A stretch of 64,000 nucleotides of DNA from Chelydra serpentina (Eukaryota > Chordata > Testudines > Chelydridae): the NCBI GenBank assembly GCA_037349315.1, contig JBAIAC010000006.1, positions 56,602,501 through 56,666,500 of the forward strand, read 5' to 3'. Position 1 is the stretch's first letter, and every line of letters starts with the position of its first letter. A program made the position numbers and the translations under genes. Under the pieces are notes generated by a model. The model was not told the DNA's origin and did not search any database. It saw nothing but the letters and a program-made list of their open reading frames with translations. This document shows positions 14,150 to 27,389 of the stretch, piece by piece.

Positions 14150-14872
14150 ATCCCCCAAACTTGGCATACAAACTCTCCAAAACCAGCTGCCATGTCAAAG
14201 GTGTAATGTTTAACTAATGTCAGTGTGTTGGCTCCAGGCTGCAGCTTTACAGAGGCCATTGAGGAATCTGGACACCACTGGATGTGAACAGACCGAGTAT
14301 GACAGTGGAGTCTGGCTCACCAAAGCAGCTGCAAGATGAACCTTGAGAAAACTAAAAGCCAACCCAACCCGATTGAAGTGCAGCATATAGTCAAGGATCA
14401 TTGGGATCATGGCCTCATTTGTGCCCAGATAATGCAGGACTGCCCATAAGGAGAGCCATTTCCATTTGGAGAAATAGCTAGATCATCCTAGGAGACAGTT
14501 TCCTGTTTTGTATGGGGATTTCTTGAATCTGTTGAGAACAATCTCTGACAGTAGCTTTCAGCCATCCAACATTCAAGTTGTCAAGTGCAATGTCTGAGTC
14601 TGGCTGCAATATCTGATCATGATACTAAGATATAAAGTCCAACCACACGAGGAGATAGATGGGAGACTAAATGGGTCATGTGCAATAAGTCTCAGAATCA
14701 GAAATGTTTCAAACCAGTAGGGAGCTATTGGAATCAATGTGGCCTTGTCCCATCTGACTTTGGAGATCACTCCAGGGAGCAGGAGAATCAGAAGAAAGGC
14801 ATGTAGGATGCCTAGAGACCACTGCCGCAGGAAGGAGTCTGGTAAGGAACTCAGATACACACATACACACAC
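14150..14872 (-). pseudogene. DIRS-D RNase H end and recombinase N-terminal remnant
   Basis: The upper frame (14573-14872) has ISKVRWDKATLIPIAPYWFE, equivalent to the PAWPRQHWF type end of the RNase H region in DIRS-B. After stops and a frame change, 14210-14410 has RVGLAFSFLKVHLAAALVS and HPVVSRFLNGLCKA. This matches the N-terminal part of the tyrosine recombinase seen in DIRS-B and DIRS-C. The catalytic core with its R...HxxR...Y residues is absent. Confidence 0.6.
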
Positions 14873-15277
14873 CCACGCTGGAGCAAAAGTTCAGGAACTT
14901 GGTGTTGTCCTCTGTAGCAAACAGATCTATTGGGACAGTCCCTCACTAGCAAAATATCAGCTCCATGATAGATGTCTGCAGCACCATTTGTGGTTGGTTA
15001 CAGTGCACTTGCTTAAGAGGTTTGCCAGGTTGTTGCTGGTTCCTAGAAGGTGTAGAGAGAGTGGGGTTACCCCATGGTGATGACATCAAGTCCACAGCCC
15101 TCATGGCTTCCTGACAGAGAGGATGACCAAGCACTTCCTTGCTTGTTTATATAGTGCACTGTGCACTTATTGTCCATCAAGATCTGCATTGTAGAGTCCC
15201 ACAGAATTATAGGCATTTATGCCATACAAGCCAGACAGATAGCCCTGAGCCCCAAGATGTTCATATGCAGTTTCAGA

Positions 15278-15743
15278 TCATCCTGGAACCAGATCGTCTG
15301 CATCTACAAATGGTTCAGGTGGCCAGTCCCAACCTGTCCCTAAGGCATATGTGATAAGCAACACCAATGAGGAGGGGAGCAAGAAAGGAGTCTTGTATTC
15401 TCCTGGTCCAGCCAGAGCTTTTGCAGGTCCTGGGGCAGGACTGTGACTTGACCACATAATGCTTGGACGTGGAGTACACTGACCTCCGCCATGGTCGATA
15501 AGGACTGCAGGTGATCTCTGGCAAGAAGCATCAGCTGTCATGTGGGAGCATCAATAGAAAGGAAGTCACCCTGTCCCAGGTTAAAAAGTCATACTTGGCC
15601 AGTAGTCTGGCAACATGCCACTCACAGCTGTAAGGAGCAGAGGGGTACAATTTTTTCTCAAATAGTTTTAGCCTTTTGGGATCATTGCCTTTAGAGCTGC
15701 TCTTACTGGGTTTAAATTTTTTCTGTCTTGTCATTACAAGCAA
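15278..15743 (-). pseudogene. DIRS-D gag C-terminal remnant
   Basis: Two overlapping minus-strand frames carry gag-like sequence: RLLAKYDFLTWDRVTSFLL in the upper frame, then PGPAKALAGPGEYKTPFLL after a frame change. The AKYDF wording recurs in the gag region of DIRS-A (MAKYDFLRWLAMAMF), supporting the assignment. Both are broken and not expected to make protein. Confidence 0.55.
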
Positions 15744-15784
15744 GGAGCTCAGAACATGGTAGGTGAAAAGTACTCAAATCCCAT

Positions 15785-17157
15785 TTGAGGGACTTAATAC
15801 TGCTTCTCTACCTGTTTCAGCCTCTCTCTTTGATTTCAACTCCTAGCTCTCTCTCTTCCTCACCTCACAAACTCCCATTCTCATCATCAGTGAGTTCAAC
15901 TTTCATGTTGATGAGCCATGGAACCCCTTCGCTGCATGTTTCCTCACTCTCACCTCTTCATTCAACCTGCAGCCCTGGTTCAACTCTTCCATTTCTGAGA
16001 AGGCCCATTCAATTTGATCTCCACCAAGCTCTGTGCTCTCTCTGATCTCTGTTGCTGAAATCCCCCTCTCCAACCATCACCTAGCTCCTTTCAGCATCAC
16101 CCATCAACACCTTCTTCACCCATCACTCAGACTTTCCATGACTTCCAGTCCACCAACATTGACTACTTCTCATCTGATTACTGACTCACTCCTCAAATCT
16201 CCCCTGCTCCTGCTTCTCTCTCTCTCTCCGTACAGGAGCACACCTATTTCTTCCAAGGAAAAAGTGACAATATACAATGTGATCTTTCCCTTTCCATCAG
16301 CAACTCTCTCTGCCTTTTCCCCTGTCACAGATGCAGAAGTGTCTCAGCTACTCTTCTCATCTAACTCTTTCAATTGCTGCAGTGACCTCATCCCAATGCA
16401 TCTCCTGATCTCCATGGAGTCCACTCCCATCCCATCCCTTATTCTTTCCCCTCACAAAAAAAGCATGTTTTAGTCTCTCCCATCTTAAAATACACCCTTG
16501 ACCCCATTTACTCCTCCACTACTTCCCCACCTCTCTTCTTCCTTTGAACATGATGTCTACAATCACTATTTGGAGTCCCAGGACCCACCTAGATCCTCTC
16601 CAGTACTTCTTCCCTTGCACTCCACCCAAACCACTCTCGCCAAAGTTTCTAATAATCTCCCCCACTTAGCCAAAGCTCAGAACCAGTAACTCCATCCTCA
16701 TTTTCCTGACCAGTCAGCCTCCTTCAACACAGTTGTCTATGCTTTTCTTCTTTAAAACTTGTCTTCCGTGACTGTTCTCTCCCGGTTCTTCTCCTATCTC
16801 TCTCTATATATAATATCATATATATATATATATATATATTCTAATCGCCTCTTCAGTGTGTCCTGAGAATCCACTTCATCCCTCCTCCAACTTTCCATGG
16901 GAGTTCCACAGGACTTACTCCTTGGTCCTCTTCTCGTCTCCCTCTATACCTTATATCTGGATAATCAAATCCACAAACAAATTCAACCATCATCTCTATG
17001 CTGACAACTTGCAGATCTACTTCTCTACTTCTGACCTGTCTCCTCCTGTCCAAATTAAAATCTCAGCCTGTTTTTCACCAACTTCTCCTTGTGACTGTAC
17101 AGCCATCAATTCAAGTTTAACATGGCTAAGACCGGTCTTAATGTTGCCCCCGACATA
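15785..17157 (+). mobile_element. L2-like non-LTR retrotransposon fragment
   Basis: Plus-strand translation shows an endonuclease-like block SEFNFHVDEPWNP near 15886-15925 (the family usually has GDFN at this point). Much further along comes a reverse transcriptase palm block HLYADNLQIYFS around 16990-17025. Here the catalytic YADD box reads YADN (tatgctgacaac at 16997-17008). Between them are diverged frames with many breaks. This points to a LINE of the L2/CR1 clade, in the orientation opposite to PHIP. An AT-dinucleotide run (about 16801-16840) interrupts it. Confidence 0.55.
16801..16840. repeat. (TA)n simple repeat
   Basis: About 40 bases of near-perfect TA dinucleotides inside the L2-like fragment. 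It probably grew after insertion, because it interrupts the coding trace. Confidence 0.8.
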
Positions 17158-17345
17158 AGAATGGCGATACTGAGTCAGACCAATGATCTAGCCCAGTATC
17201 TTTTCTTATGGACAGTGGATGGGACCAGATATTTTCAGAGGAAATGAACAGAATAGGGCAATTTTTGAGTAATCCTCCCCATCATCCAGTCCCACTTTCT
17301 GGCAGTCAGCATCTTAGGGACACCCAGAACATGGGGTTGGCTAAG
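17158..17345 (+). mobile_element. CR1-type LINE 3'-end fragment
   Basis: Contains the tetrapod CR1-related wording aagaatggcgatactgagtc, tctagcccagtatct and acagtgga, followed by gaggaaatgaacagaa. The same unit occurs at 22605-22700 (+) and 59187-59275 (-). No coding function. Confidence 0.6.
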
Positions 17346-18142
17346 GCACTAGTGGAGCACGTTTTAAGCTAGAGCACTTGTGCTGTTGCTAATGCTAGGT
17401 CTTTTCTCGGCACTGTCTTCTCTGCGCTGACCTTTGGGGTTGCTGGATTAAGTTGGTTTGTCCACTGTTGGTGCTCTGGTGCCCATTTCCTCCGGATCTG
17501 AGGAGACCTTCACAGATTACCCCAGGAGGGGAAGCTTCAGCCATGCATCACATGACTGACTTGTTCTTGTGATGAAAGAGAGGTGTGCCAAACATGTGGG
17601 ACTCTCCTAAATAGAAGAGAAGAGGCACCTATTGTGTCCATGTTTCTAAGTAATTAGTCCATCACAGGACCTGTAGGGCTTGAAGCCCACAGGTTTTGAA
17701 TCTACCATATTGAGATGGTCCAGTACTGGGGGTGGGGAATACAGGTGGTTCTGATCATCAGTACTCAATCCAGATGGGTCAAAGATGTTCATGGTGGTCA
17801 TATATCAGAAGCATTCTGAAGAATTTTGAAAGGTTTTGAGAGATTTAGCTAGAGCTAAAAACTAGTGGGTTGGAAGCTTCCCAGTTTCCATCTCACTGCC
17901 ATGAGTAGTAAGAGGGAACTGAGGGAAGGTCACAGCCATACTGCCCTTTATGCCCCAATATAGGAGCATTGGGAGCCACAAGTCGCGTGTGCAGCACCGA
18001 CAGACACTGGCATTCAAAAAGACTCTGATCTTGTGTGCATGAGGCACATGCATACATACAGTGGAATCCACATTGACATATGCAAAGAAAAATCATCAGT
18101 TAATGTAGTCGTCATTTCAAGCAACTTCATATAAAGGTTATG
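17346..18142. other. PHIP intron, unassigned
   Basis: Moderate GC sequence with weak resemblance to transposon-derived DNA (for example near 17500-17900), but no terminus or domain I can name. Confidence 0.4.
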
Positions 18143-18213
18143 AGTGAAATCCTGACCCTACTGAAATCCATGGGAGTTTGGCCACTGACATCAATGGAAC
18201 CAGGATTGCACCC
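18143..18213. repeat. Short palindromic amniote repeat
   Basis: Starts gtgaaatcctgaccc and ends caggattgcaccc, with acatcaatgg inside. The halves are imperfect reverse complements. The same family occurs at 21647-21718. No coding content. Confidence 0.5.
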
Positions 18214-18255
18214 TCCTCCCCTGGCCACACACCCACCAAAATGCAGTGTACATTA

Positions 18256-21172
<2,917 letters not shown>

Positions 21173-21646
21173 TTATATACAATAATGCATATTGGGCAGG
21201 AAAAAAACATTTAAAGTAAATATTGTTTAAAATAACTATTAAAATGAGATTCTAATCATGAACAGCAACAGAGATTCCACAGACCAAACCATAGCCCACC
21301 TGGGCAATTTGTGTCTTCAGATAATGACCTCTGATACTGGTGCAAACTCATTTAATGTTAATGGAGCAACACATATATCAGACAGCAAAATCTGACGACA
21401 AAGTGGTTGCACAGGTGGACAACAAACAGTCTGGCCTGCAGAGCCGATGTTATCAGTGATTACGAATACAGAAAGAACACAGCGAGATCATCAGACTTTA
21501 GGGGAAGACTGTAGGGCTGATGCTAGGAAAAAGACAATTTACTCCAAATGAGCCCATTTGATATGAAAATCTATGAGATAACAGACATGGTACTCTACCA
21601 TTTTTATATAGTAATTTTTAGGACAGAACCTCACTTTAAAGGCAAT

Positions 21647-21718
21647 GGGTGAAATCCAAAGTCTCCTGATGTCAATGGCAAAACACACATTGACTTCAAT
21701 GGGGCCAGGATTTCACCC
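21647..21718. repeat. Short palindromic amniote repeat, second copy
   Basis: Begins gggtgaaatccaaag and ends ggccaggatttcaccc, a foldback of about 72 bp around cattgacttcaatggg. Same family as 18143-18213, better conserved here. Confidence 0.6.
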
Positions 21719-21759
21719 ACTGTTTAGAGCCTTGTCTTCTTTTTGTTGTAACAAGATTC

Positions 21760-22300
21760 AGAGTTTAAGGCTAGAATGGACCAATAGATCAGTCAGACGG
21801 ACTTCTTGTATATCACAAGGACATCAACACCACCCAACACCTCTGCACACTAAACCCAAGAACCAAAATATTACAGCCCACAGGAGACTAGACTATTATG
21901 TACCACAGGCAGAGAATAGGAAGGACAAGTGGCTAAGGCCCCCAAATGGCAGGAAAATGATTAAATAAGGTATATACCAGATACACCTGGTGACCTGCAC
22001 CCAAACATCACAAAGGCAAAAAACACTCAAGGTTACTGCCAATCTGACTTGGGGGAAATTCCTCCTGGACCCCACATATGGCTATCAATTAGACCCCAAT
22101 TCCAGAAGCAAGAATTAGCCAGCCAAGCACCTCAAAGAGAGATTGCTTGGTGCCCCCTCAGAGTCCTTGCTCACTCCGCCCAAAGTCACATCCACAGCCA
22201 TGGGCATCCCTGATGCTTCACAGGAAGCAAATTTTAAAAACCCTGCCAGAATACATGACTCTTCCCAAAAATCCCTTCCTGAAATAAATACATAAATAAA
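21760..22300. repeat. Degenerate interspersed repeat, class uncertain
   Basis: Phrases such as aaggctagaatggaccaata and actgccaatctgacttgggg are ones I associate with a common reptile LINE-derived repeat, but the class is uncertain and no coding trace is visible. Confidence 0.3.
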
Positions 22301-22604
22301 AAACATTCTGTTATGACATATGTGATCTGAAATACATTTATTAAGCATTTCTGATTTTGATTTGCATGAGTTTCTTAATATTTCAGGTTTGACCAATTTT
22401 GAAGCCATCACCCTGGATATTCCATCAATGAATTAAGAATATTAGATTACATCTCAGTAAGGAAAAAGTGCGCCACACCTCAGTATTTTTAACAGACTTA
22501 AAAAAAAATGGAACAGATAGTTGTAGCTCTAGAACTTACTCTTGATAATTTGACATCTAATCACGCCACACAATTTGCTAATGCTTTACTCCATGAAAGA
22601 ATAT

Positions 22605-22855
22605 AAGAATGACCATACTGGGTCAGACCAGTAGTTCATCTAGCCCAGTATCCTGTCTTCCGACAGTGGCCAATTCCAGGTGCATCAGAGGAAATGAATA
22701 GAACAGAGGTGATGGAATCTCCTTCCTTAGAGATTTTTAGGACCCGGCTTGACAAAGCCCTGGGATGATTTAGTGGGGGCTGGTCCTGCTTTGAGCACGG
22801 GGTTGGAATATATGACTTCCTGAGGTCTCTTCCAACCCTAATCTATTATTCTATG
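22605..22855 (+). mobile_element. CR1-type LINE 3' end
   Basis: Two CR1-like blocks follow each other. The first is agaatgaccatactgggtca with tagcccagtatcctgtcttc. The second is the CR1 coding end and tail (ggcttgacaaagccctggg, ggggctggtcctgctttgag, and the terminal attctatg). The tail shares its sequence with the 3' part of the tRNA-headed SINE. It directly abuts the broken low end of DIRS-A at 22860. Confidence 0.7.
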
Positions 22856-22859
22856 CTGG

Positions 22860-24121
22860 GGCAACGAGGATGAGTCCAGCTCGATTCACCTTGAGTCTGG
22901 CGATGACTTGGGGAAGGACTGGGTTAGGAGGGAAGGCATACAGAAGAGGTGACATCCAGCTACAGTAGAAAGTCAGAGAGGGAGCCTGGACTTCCTATTT
23001 TCCCTTGTCACAAAAAGGTTGATTGTGGGGATGCCCATGTGAATACCATCCAAAGGACCTCAGTCTTTAGGACCACTCGAGGCTTGGAGAGAAAACCCTG
23101 CTGAGATGATCCGCAAGACGGTTCTGGACCCCTTGGTAAGCGGACAGCTACCATGGTGATGCCCTCTTCAATTCAACTGGTTGATTGCCTCCAGGCAGAG
23201 TGCTCCAGAGTGACCTGTCCCTTGTTTGTTCACAGTATTGAACAAACAGTATTGTCGGTGAGTATGTGAACCGCTGAATGTCTGCAGTCCTTGAAGGCAC
23301 GACATAAGGTGTGGAGGGCCCGAAACTCCGACATGTTGATATGGAGCGAATCCTACTGTTCCGACCACAGACCGTACACCTGCAGCAAGTCCAGATGTGC
23401 CCCCCGACCCAGGAGGGACACATCGGTAACTACTGAGTTGGTCGGAGAGGGAACAAAGGGGACACTTCGGCACACACTGTGTGTGGACTCCAACCAGTGC
23501 CAGGGCTCTAGGACTGATGGAGGAGGTGAACCTATCTGTCTAGAGAATGCAGGGCAGGGCGGTAAACGATCCTGAGCCACATTTGAAGAGAACGAATGCA
23601 TAACCTGGTAAGATGGACCACCAGTGTACACAGACATGTGGCCCAACAGGCTCAAGCACATGCAGACTGTTCTGGACGCTTGTGATTGAAAAATGAGGCA
23701 TAGCTGTCAAATCACCTAGAAGCGGTCAGTCGGCAGGAACGCCTTCAACCTTGTGGAATCTAACTGGGTCCCAATGAACTCTATTTGCTGAGTGGGGGCC
23801 AACGTCGACTTGACAGTTTTTAGAATGAGTCCCAAATGGTCGAGTAAGTGTAGCGTTGTGTCAACATGGGCGAGCACCTCCTCTCTGGAGCCACCTTTCA
23901 GCAAGCAGTCTTCCAGGTAGGGGAAATGTGGATTCCCTTCTTCCTGCGGTATGCCATGACCACCACCATGCATTTGGAGATGACCCAGAGGGCATAACTG
24001 AGGCCGAATAGGAGTACTGTGTACTAAAAGTGGTGATCTCCTACCTCTGAAGATATTTCCTGTGACTCAGCAGAATGGCCACATGGACTTACGCATGTTA
24101 AAGGTTCAGAGAAGTGAAAAG
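22860..24121 (-). mobile_element. DIRS-A, distal part (RT end and RNase H)
   Basis: Minus-strand coding traces continue the reverse transcriptase begun at 29887-30247 on the far side of DIRS-B. The frame at 23716-23973 reads HFPYLEDCLLKGGSREEVLA and then VKSTLAPTQQIEFIGTQLDS, the conserved end of DIRS RT. RNase H-like traces follow at 23148-23661 (SGALCLEAINQLN type). The recombinase, internal region and left terminus are missing: the copy stops beside a CR1 tail at about 22860. Confidence 0.72.
23716..23973 (-). pseudogene. DIRS-A reverse transcriptase, C-terminal half
   Basis: An 85-codon open stretch with PYLEDCLLKG (palm block, cf. PYLDD in active elements) and TQQIEFIGTQLDSTRL. The equivalent blocks in DIRS-C are TECIEFIGPILYSR and in DIRS-B near 26530 a PRIEFIG-like trace. 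The upstream half of the domain is 5.8 kb away because DIRS-B lies between. The family's YLDD catalytic pair reads LED here. Confidence 0.7.
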
Positions 24122-24360
24122 ACAGTTACTAACTTTTCAATAACTGCTGTTCTTCGAGATGTGTTGCACATGTCCATGCCATGTTAGGTATGTGTGCGCC
24201 GTGAGCACAGCCTGCGGAAATTATTCCCTCAGTGGTAACCGTCGGGTCAGCTCTAGTGCCCTCTGGTGCCACGCACTCAAGCACCATATAAGAGGCCCGG
24301 ACAGACCCACACCCTCTCAGTTCCTTCTTGTCAGCCAACTCCAACAGAGGGGTAGGAGGG
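24122..24360 (+). repeat. DIRS-B left terminal inverted repeat
   Basis: Begins acagttactaacttttcaat and runs through tgctgttcttcgagatgtg, ccgtgagcacagcctg and the tataagagg stretch to ctctcagttccttcttgtc. It pairs with 29640-29886 in inverse orientation. The right-hand copy, read on the minus strand, precedes gag and carries catataaggg, a likely core promoter position. Confidence 0.75.
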
Positions 24361-24366
24361 TAGGTC

Positions 24367-24464
24367 ATGGAATGGACATGTCAACACATCCTGAAGAACA
24401 ACAGTTATGGAAAGGTTAGTAATAGTTTTTTCCTTCTTTGAGTGCTTGCATATGTCCATTCCAC
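24367..24464. repeat. DIRS-B internal complementary region
   Basis: The first 60 bases (aatggacatg, acacatcctgaagaaca, ggttagtaatag) are the near-exact reverse complement of the left outer edge at 24122-24179. The next bases (ttctttgagtgcttgcatat) match the reverse complement of the right outer edge near 29860-29886. Joining the two outer edges back to back is the diagnostic DIRS arrangement, thought to template circularisation of the cDNA. Confidence 0.78.
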
Positions 24465-24499
24465 ATTAAGTGACTTTGAAGCAGGACTACAGGAGGGGA

Positions 24500-25396
24500 G
24501 ATCAGAGTTCATGGACATGCTGATGGCAACATGACTTGACCAAACCCAGCATCATCTCTAGCTTGCTGGGTGATGGCGTAGTGGGAAGAAAACATATGTA
24601 CTGAGGACCAAGTTGCCACCCTGCAGAGGACATCGCTATAGCCGGTGGTGGGACCCCCACCTGTTTATAGCACATGCAAATGCATGATGTGATCCAGGAC
24701 AAGATCCTCCGAAATAGGAAGGCCTTTCATCCTGTCCGCTATTGCCACAAAGAGCTGTGTGAATCTACGGAATGGTTTTGTCCTCTCAATGTAGAATGCC
24801 AGGGTGCATCTAGTGCTCAGAGCATGGAGACGTTGCTTCTCCCTGTTTCCGTGTGATTTTGGGAAGAAAACTGCAGAAAAATAGCCTGATTATTGTGAAA
24901 TTGCAAAACCACCTTCAGGAAGAACATAGGGTGAGAGGGAAGCTATACCTTGTCCTTAAAGAAGATGGAGTATGGGAGTTCTGACATAAGGACCCTGATT
25001 GCTGAGACTCTCCTGGCTGAAGTGATGGCCTCCAGAAAGGCTACCTTCCATGAAAGGTACAGCATAGGGCATGTGGCTCAAACTGGGGGGCTCGTGAGTT
25101 TTGACAAGAGCAGATTCAGGTCCCAAGGGAGAAAACTGATTGGCCATCCACCAGGGCATGGAACTCTGAAATCGTTGCCAGGTGTACTTTAACTGATGAA
25201 ATTGCCAGACATTCCTGTTTCAGATGCAGCAAACACTCCAGAACAGCCTGCACAGATGACTGTGTGGGTGAGAGACCTTGCTGGGAAGATAAATGGAAAA
25301 CACTTCCACTTGGCAAGGTATGTAATTTTGGTAGAGGGCTTCCTGCTACCTAGCAGAACCTGGCAGACTTCTCTGAACAAGCCAGCGCCTCAGGAT
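24500..25396 (-). pseudogene. DIRS-B tyrosine recombinase
   Basis: Recombinase traces in the expected order on the minus strand. The N-terminal helices include TKITYLAKWKCFPF and VKVHLATISEFHALVDGQ at 25116-25380. The catalytic block AFLEAITSARRVSAIRVL, with its arginine, comes at about 24960-25045. A C-terminal block TWSSVHMFSSHYAITQQAR lies near 24555-24620. The domain joins cDNA circles to target DNA in this order of elements. Frames shift between blocks, and I could not place the HxxR and nucleophilic Tyr with certainty. Confidence 0.68.
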
Positions 25397-25399
25397 TTA

Positions 25400-27190
25400 G
25401 CCATAAAGCCTCCAAGCTGTCAGGTGGAGTGTGTAGTGTGTAGTCAGGTTTGTGTAGAGTATTCGACCGTGGTCTGCAGTATCAGGTCCGAGAGGAGAGG
25501 TAGTGGCATCAGAGTTGCTAATGAAAAGCCTTGCAGTGCGGTGAACCAGTGTTGGCGGGGCCAGGCTGGGACTACGAGAATGACCCGCACTCTGTCTCGC
25601 TTGATCTTCAGTAGGACCTTGTGCACTTGAGGAATGGGGGGGAAGGCATAGAGCAGGTATCCCGTCTAAGGGAGCAGGAAAAGTGTCCGTGAATGAGCCT
25701 GGTCTGTGGCCTCGCAGGAAGGAAAACTGGCGACATTTCCTGTTCTGCCTGATTGCAAACAGGTCTACCTGGGGAGTCCCCCACCGCTGGCAAACAGCCT
25801 TTACTATGTCAGAGCAAAGGGAGCACTCATGGTGACTGGAGAAAGACATGCTGAGGTGATCTGCCTGCTCGTTCTGAGCTCCCGAAAGATGAGAAGCTTT
25901 GAGGTGGATTGAGTGCATTACGCAGAACCCCCACAAGTGGACAGCTTCCTGACATGGGGGAAAGAGTGAGCACCTCCCTGCTGTTGAGGTAGAACATGGC
26001 TGCTGTATTATCCATGCACAGTAGGCACATTCTTGTTCATGATGTGGGGCAAGAACACCTGATAGGCCAGGCGAACCGCTCTTAGCTCCCTGACAGTTAT
26101 ATGTACGGAGAGTTCCTCTTGGGACCATAAGCCCTGCATCCTGAAGTGCCCTAGTTGAGCCATTTTAGATCTGACAAACGTGAAATTAGGGATCACGAGA
26201 GTTGGGGTCTGGCAAAAGGGGACGCCTGAGCAAACTGACAGAGGATCCCTCCTCCAGTTGAGGGAGTCAAAGACCGGTGCTCACGGTTCCTGCCCTGAAT
26301 CCAGATAATGGTGACTCGATGAGTACAACGAGGCCAGCCATGCTTAAAGGGGTCTGAGGCATAGCCTCGCATGCTGCATGCACATATATGCATGCGGCCA
26401 TGTGGTCTAACAGTATGAGGCAGAAATGGGCCACCATGATGACGTGGGCCTTGACCTGTGCTACTAATCACACCATTATCTGGAAATAAGCTTCTGGGAA
26501 GAAAGCCCTGTCCTGAGAGGAATCAAACACCACTCCAATAAACTCTATCCTCGGTACAGGGACAAGGGTAGACTTATGCTCGTTTATAAGCAGGCCCAGT
26601 GACTGAAAGGATGACTGTACGAGGTGGATACTGGCCTCCACCTGGGCCTAGGCCCAGTCTTTGACTAGTCAGTCATGGAGGTACGGATAGACTTGTACCC
26701 TTCTTCTCATGAAAACCCTCGGTGCTGACAAAAGGCTGGATGGAAGAACCATAAATTGGTAGTGAGTCTGGTTTACAATGGACTTGAGAAACCTTTTGTC
26801 CCTTGGAAAATTGAGATGTGGAAGAAAGCATCTCTCAAGTCGAGAGCGGCATACCAAAACAAGGGAGGAAATGATGGAGGCCAGGGACACCATGTAGAAC
26901 TTCAGCTTCTTAAGGTAGCCGTTGAGATGGCGTGGGTCTAAAATGGGTCAGAGAGCCCCTCTTGGCCTTTGGAATTAGGAAATACTAGGAGTAAAACCCC
27001 TTCCTTCTTGAGTCCCACTCGGAGGAGAGCTTGCACCTCCTGGGCCAGAAGCTGCTCCTGAGAAGGGTCCCAGAAGAGGGATGGGGAGGGAGGAGTTATG
27101 GGGGTGTGTGTGCAAATAAACTGGAGTGTATAACCCTTATCCACAGTGTTCAGCACCCAGCAGTCTGTGGTGTAAGAGACCATGCTGCAC
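25400..27190 (-). pseudogene. DIRS-B reverse transcriptase and RNase H
   Basis: The RT begins at about 27183 with SLFWDPSQEQLLAQEVQALL, a block found again in DIRS-A (SLFRDPSHEILLFEQISSLI). Palm traces at 26669-26893 include QFMVLPSSLLSAPRVFMRRR. RNase H follows with EELSVHITVRELRAVRLAYQ (26008-26196) and IHLKASHLSGAQNEQADHLS (within 25397-26128), then VDLFAIRQNRKC and VVPAWPRQHWF at 25444-25750. Several shifts and stops separate these blocks. The long 243-codon stretch at 25397-26128 is the least broken part. Confidence 0.72.
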
Positions 27191-27389
27191 CGAAGTGGGA
27201 CAGGCAGTCCGAAAACAAAAGGGGGACAGGATGCTGTGGTACAGGAACTGGTACAATGCCCTTGGACGTCAAAAGTTCTGCTTGGCTTTCTCCATGTATT
27301 TGGGTGGGCCAGGTAGGGATGCTGAGGTGGATGGTGGCAGCTGCCTGCATCTAGAACTCTTGTTTCTTTTCTTTTGCAGGTCCTGATGG

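Larger units (their letters stand above)
13716..15775 (-). mobile_element. DIRS-D: truncated DIRS-like element lacking the recombinase core
   Basis: The left terminus starts near 13716 (acagtacctgaggttcttcg). The internal complementary region is at about 13995-14055, where caaagaacttcaattactga is the near reverse complement of that terminus and is followed by ttctttcttcaagtatgtg. Minus-strand coding traces follow in the expected order from the right: gag C-terminal part (15531-15743, then 15278-15541), RNase H end (14573-14872) and recombinase N-terminal part (14210-14410). The reverse transcriptase and the recombinase catalytic core are missing, as are the right terminus and most of gag. The element abuts an L2-like LINE at 15785. 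Confidence 0.68.

Noticed and set aside
25397..26128. A 243-codon minus-strand open frame that could be taken as a host gene
   Set aside because: It contains RNase H blocks of DIRS-B (ASHLSGAQNEQADHLS, VDLFAIRQNRKC), lies between RT and recombinase of the element, and changes frame at both ends.
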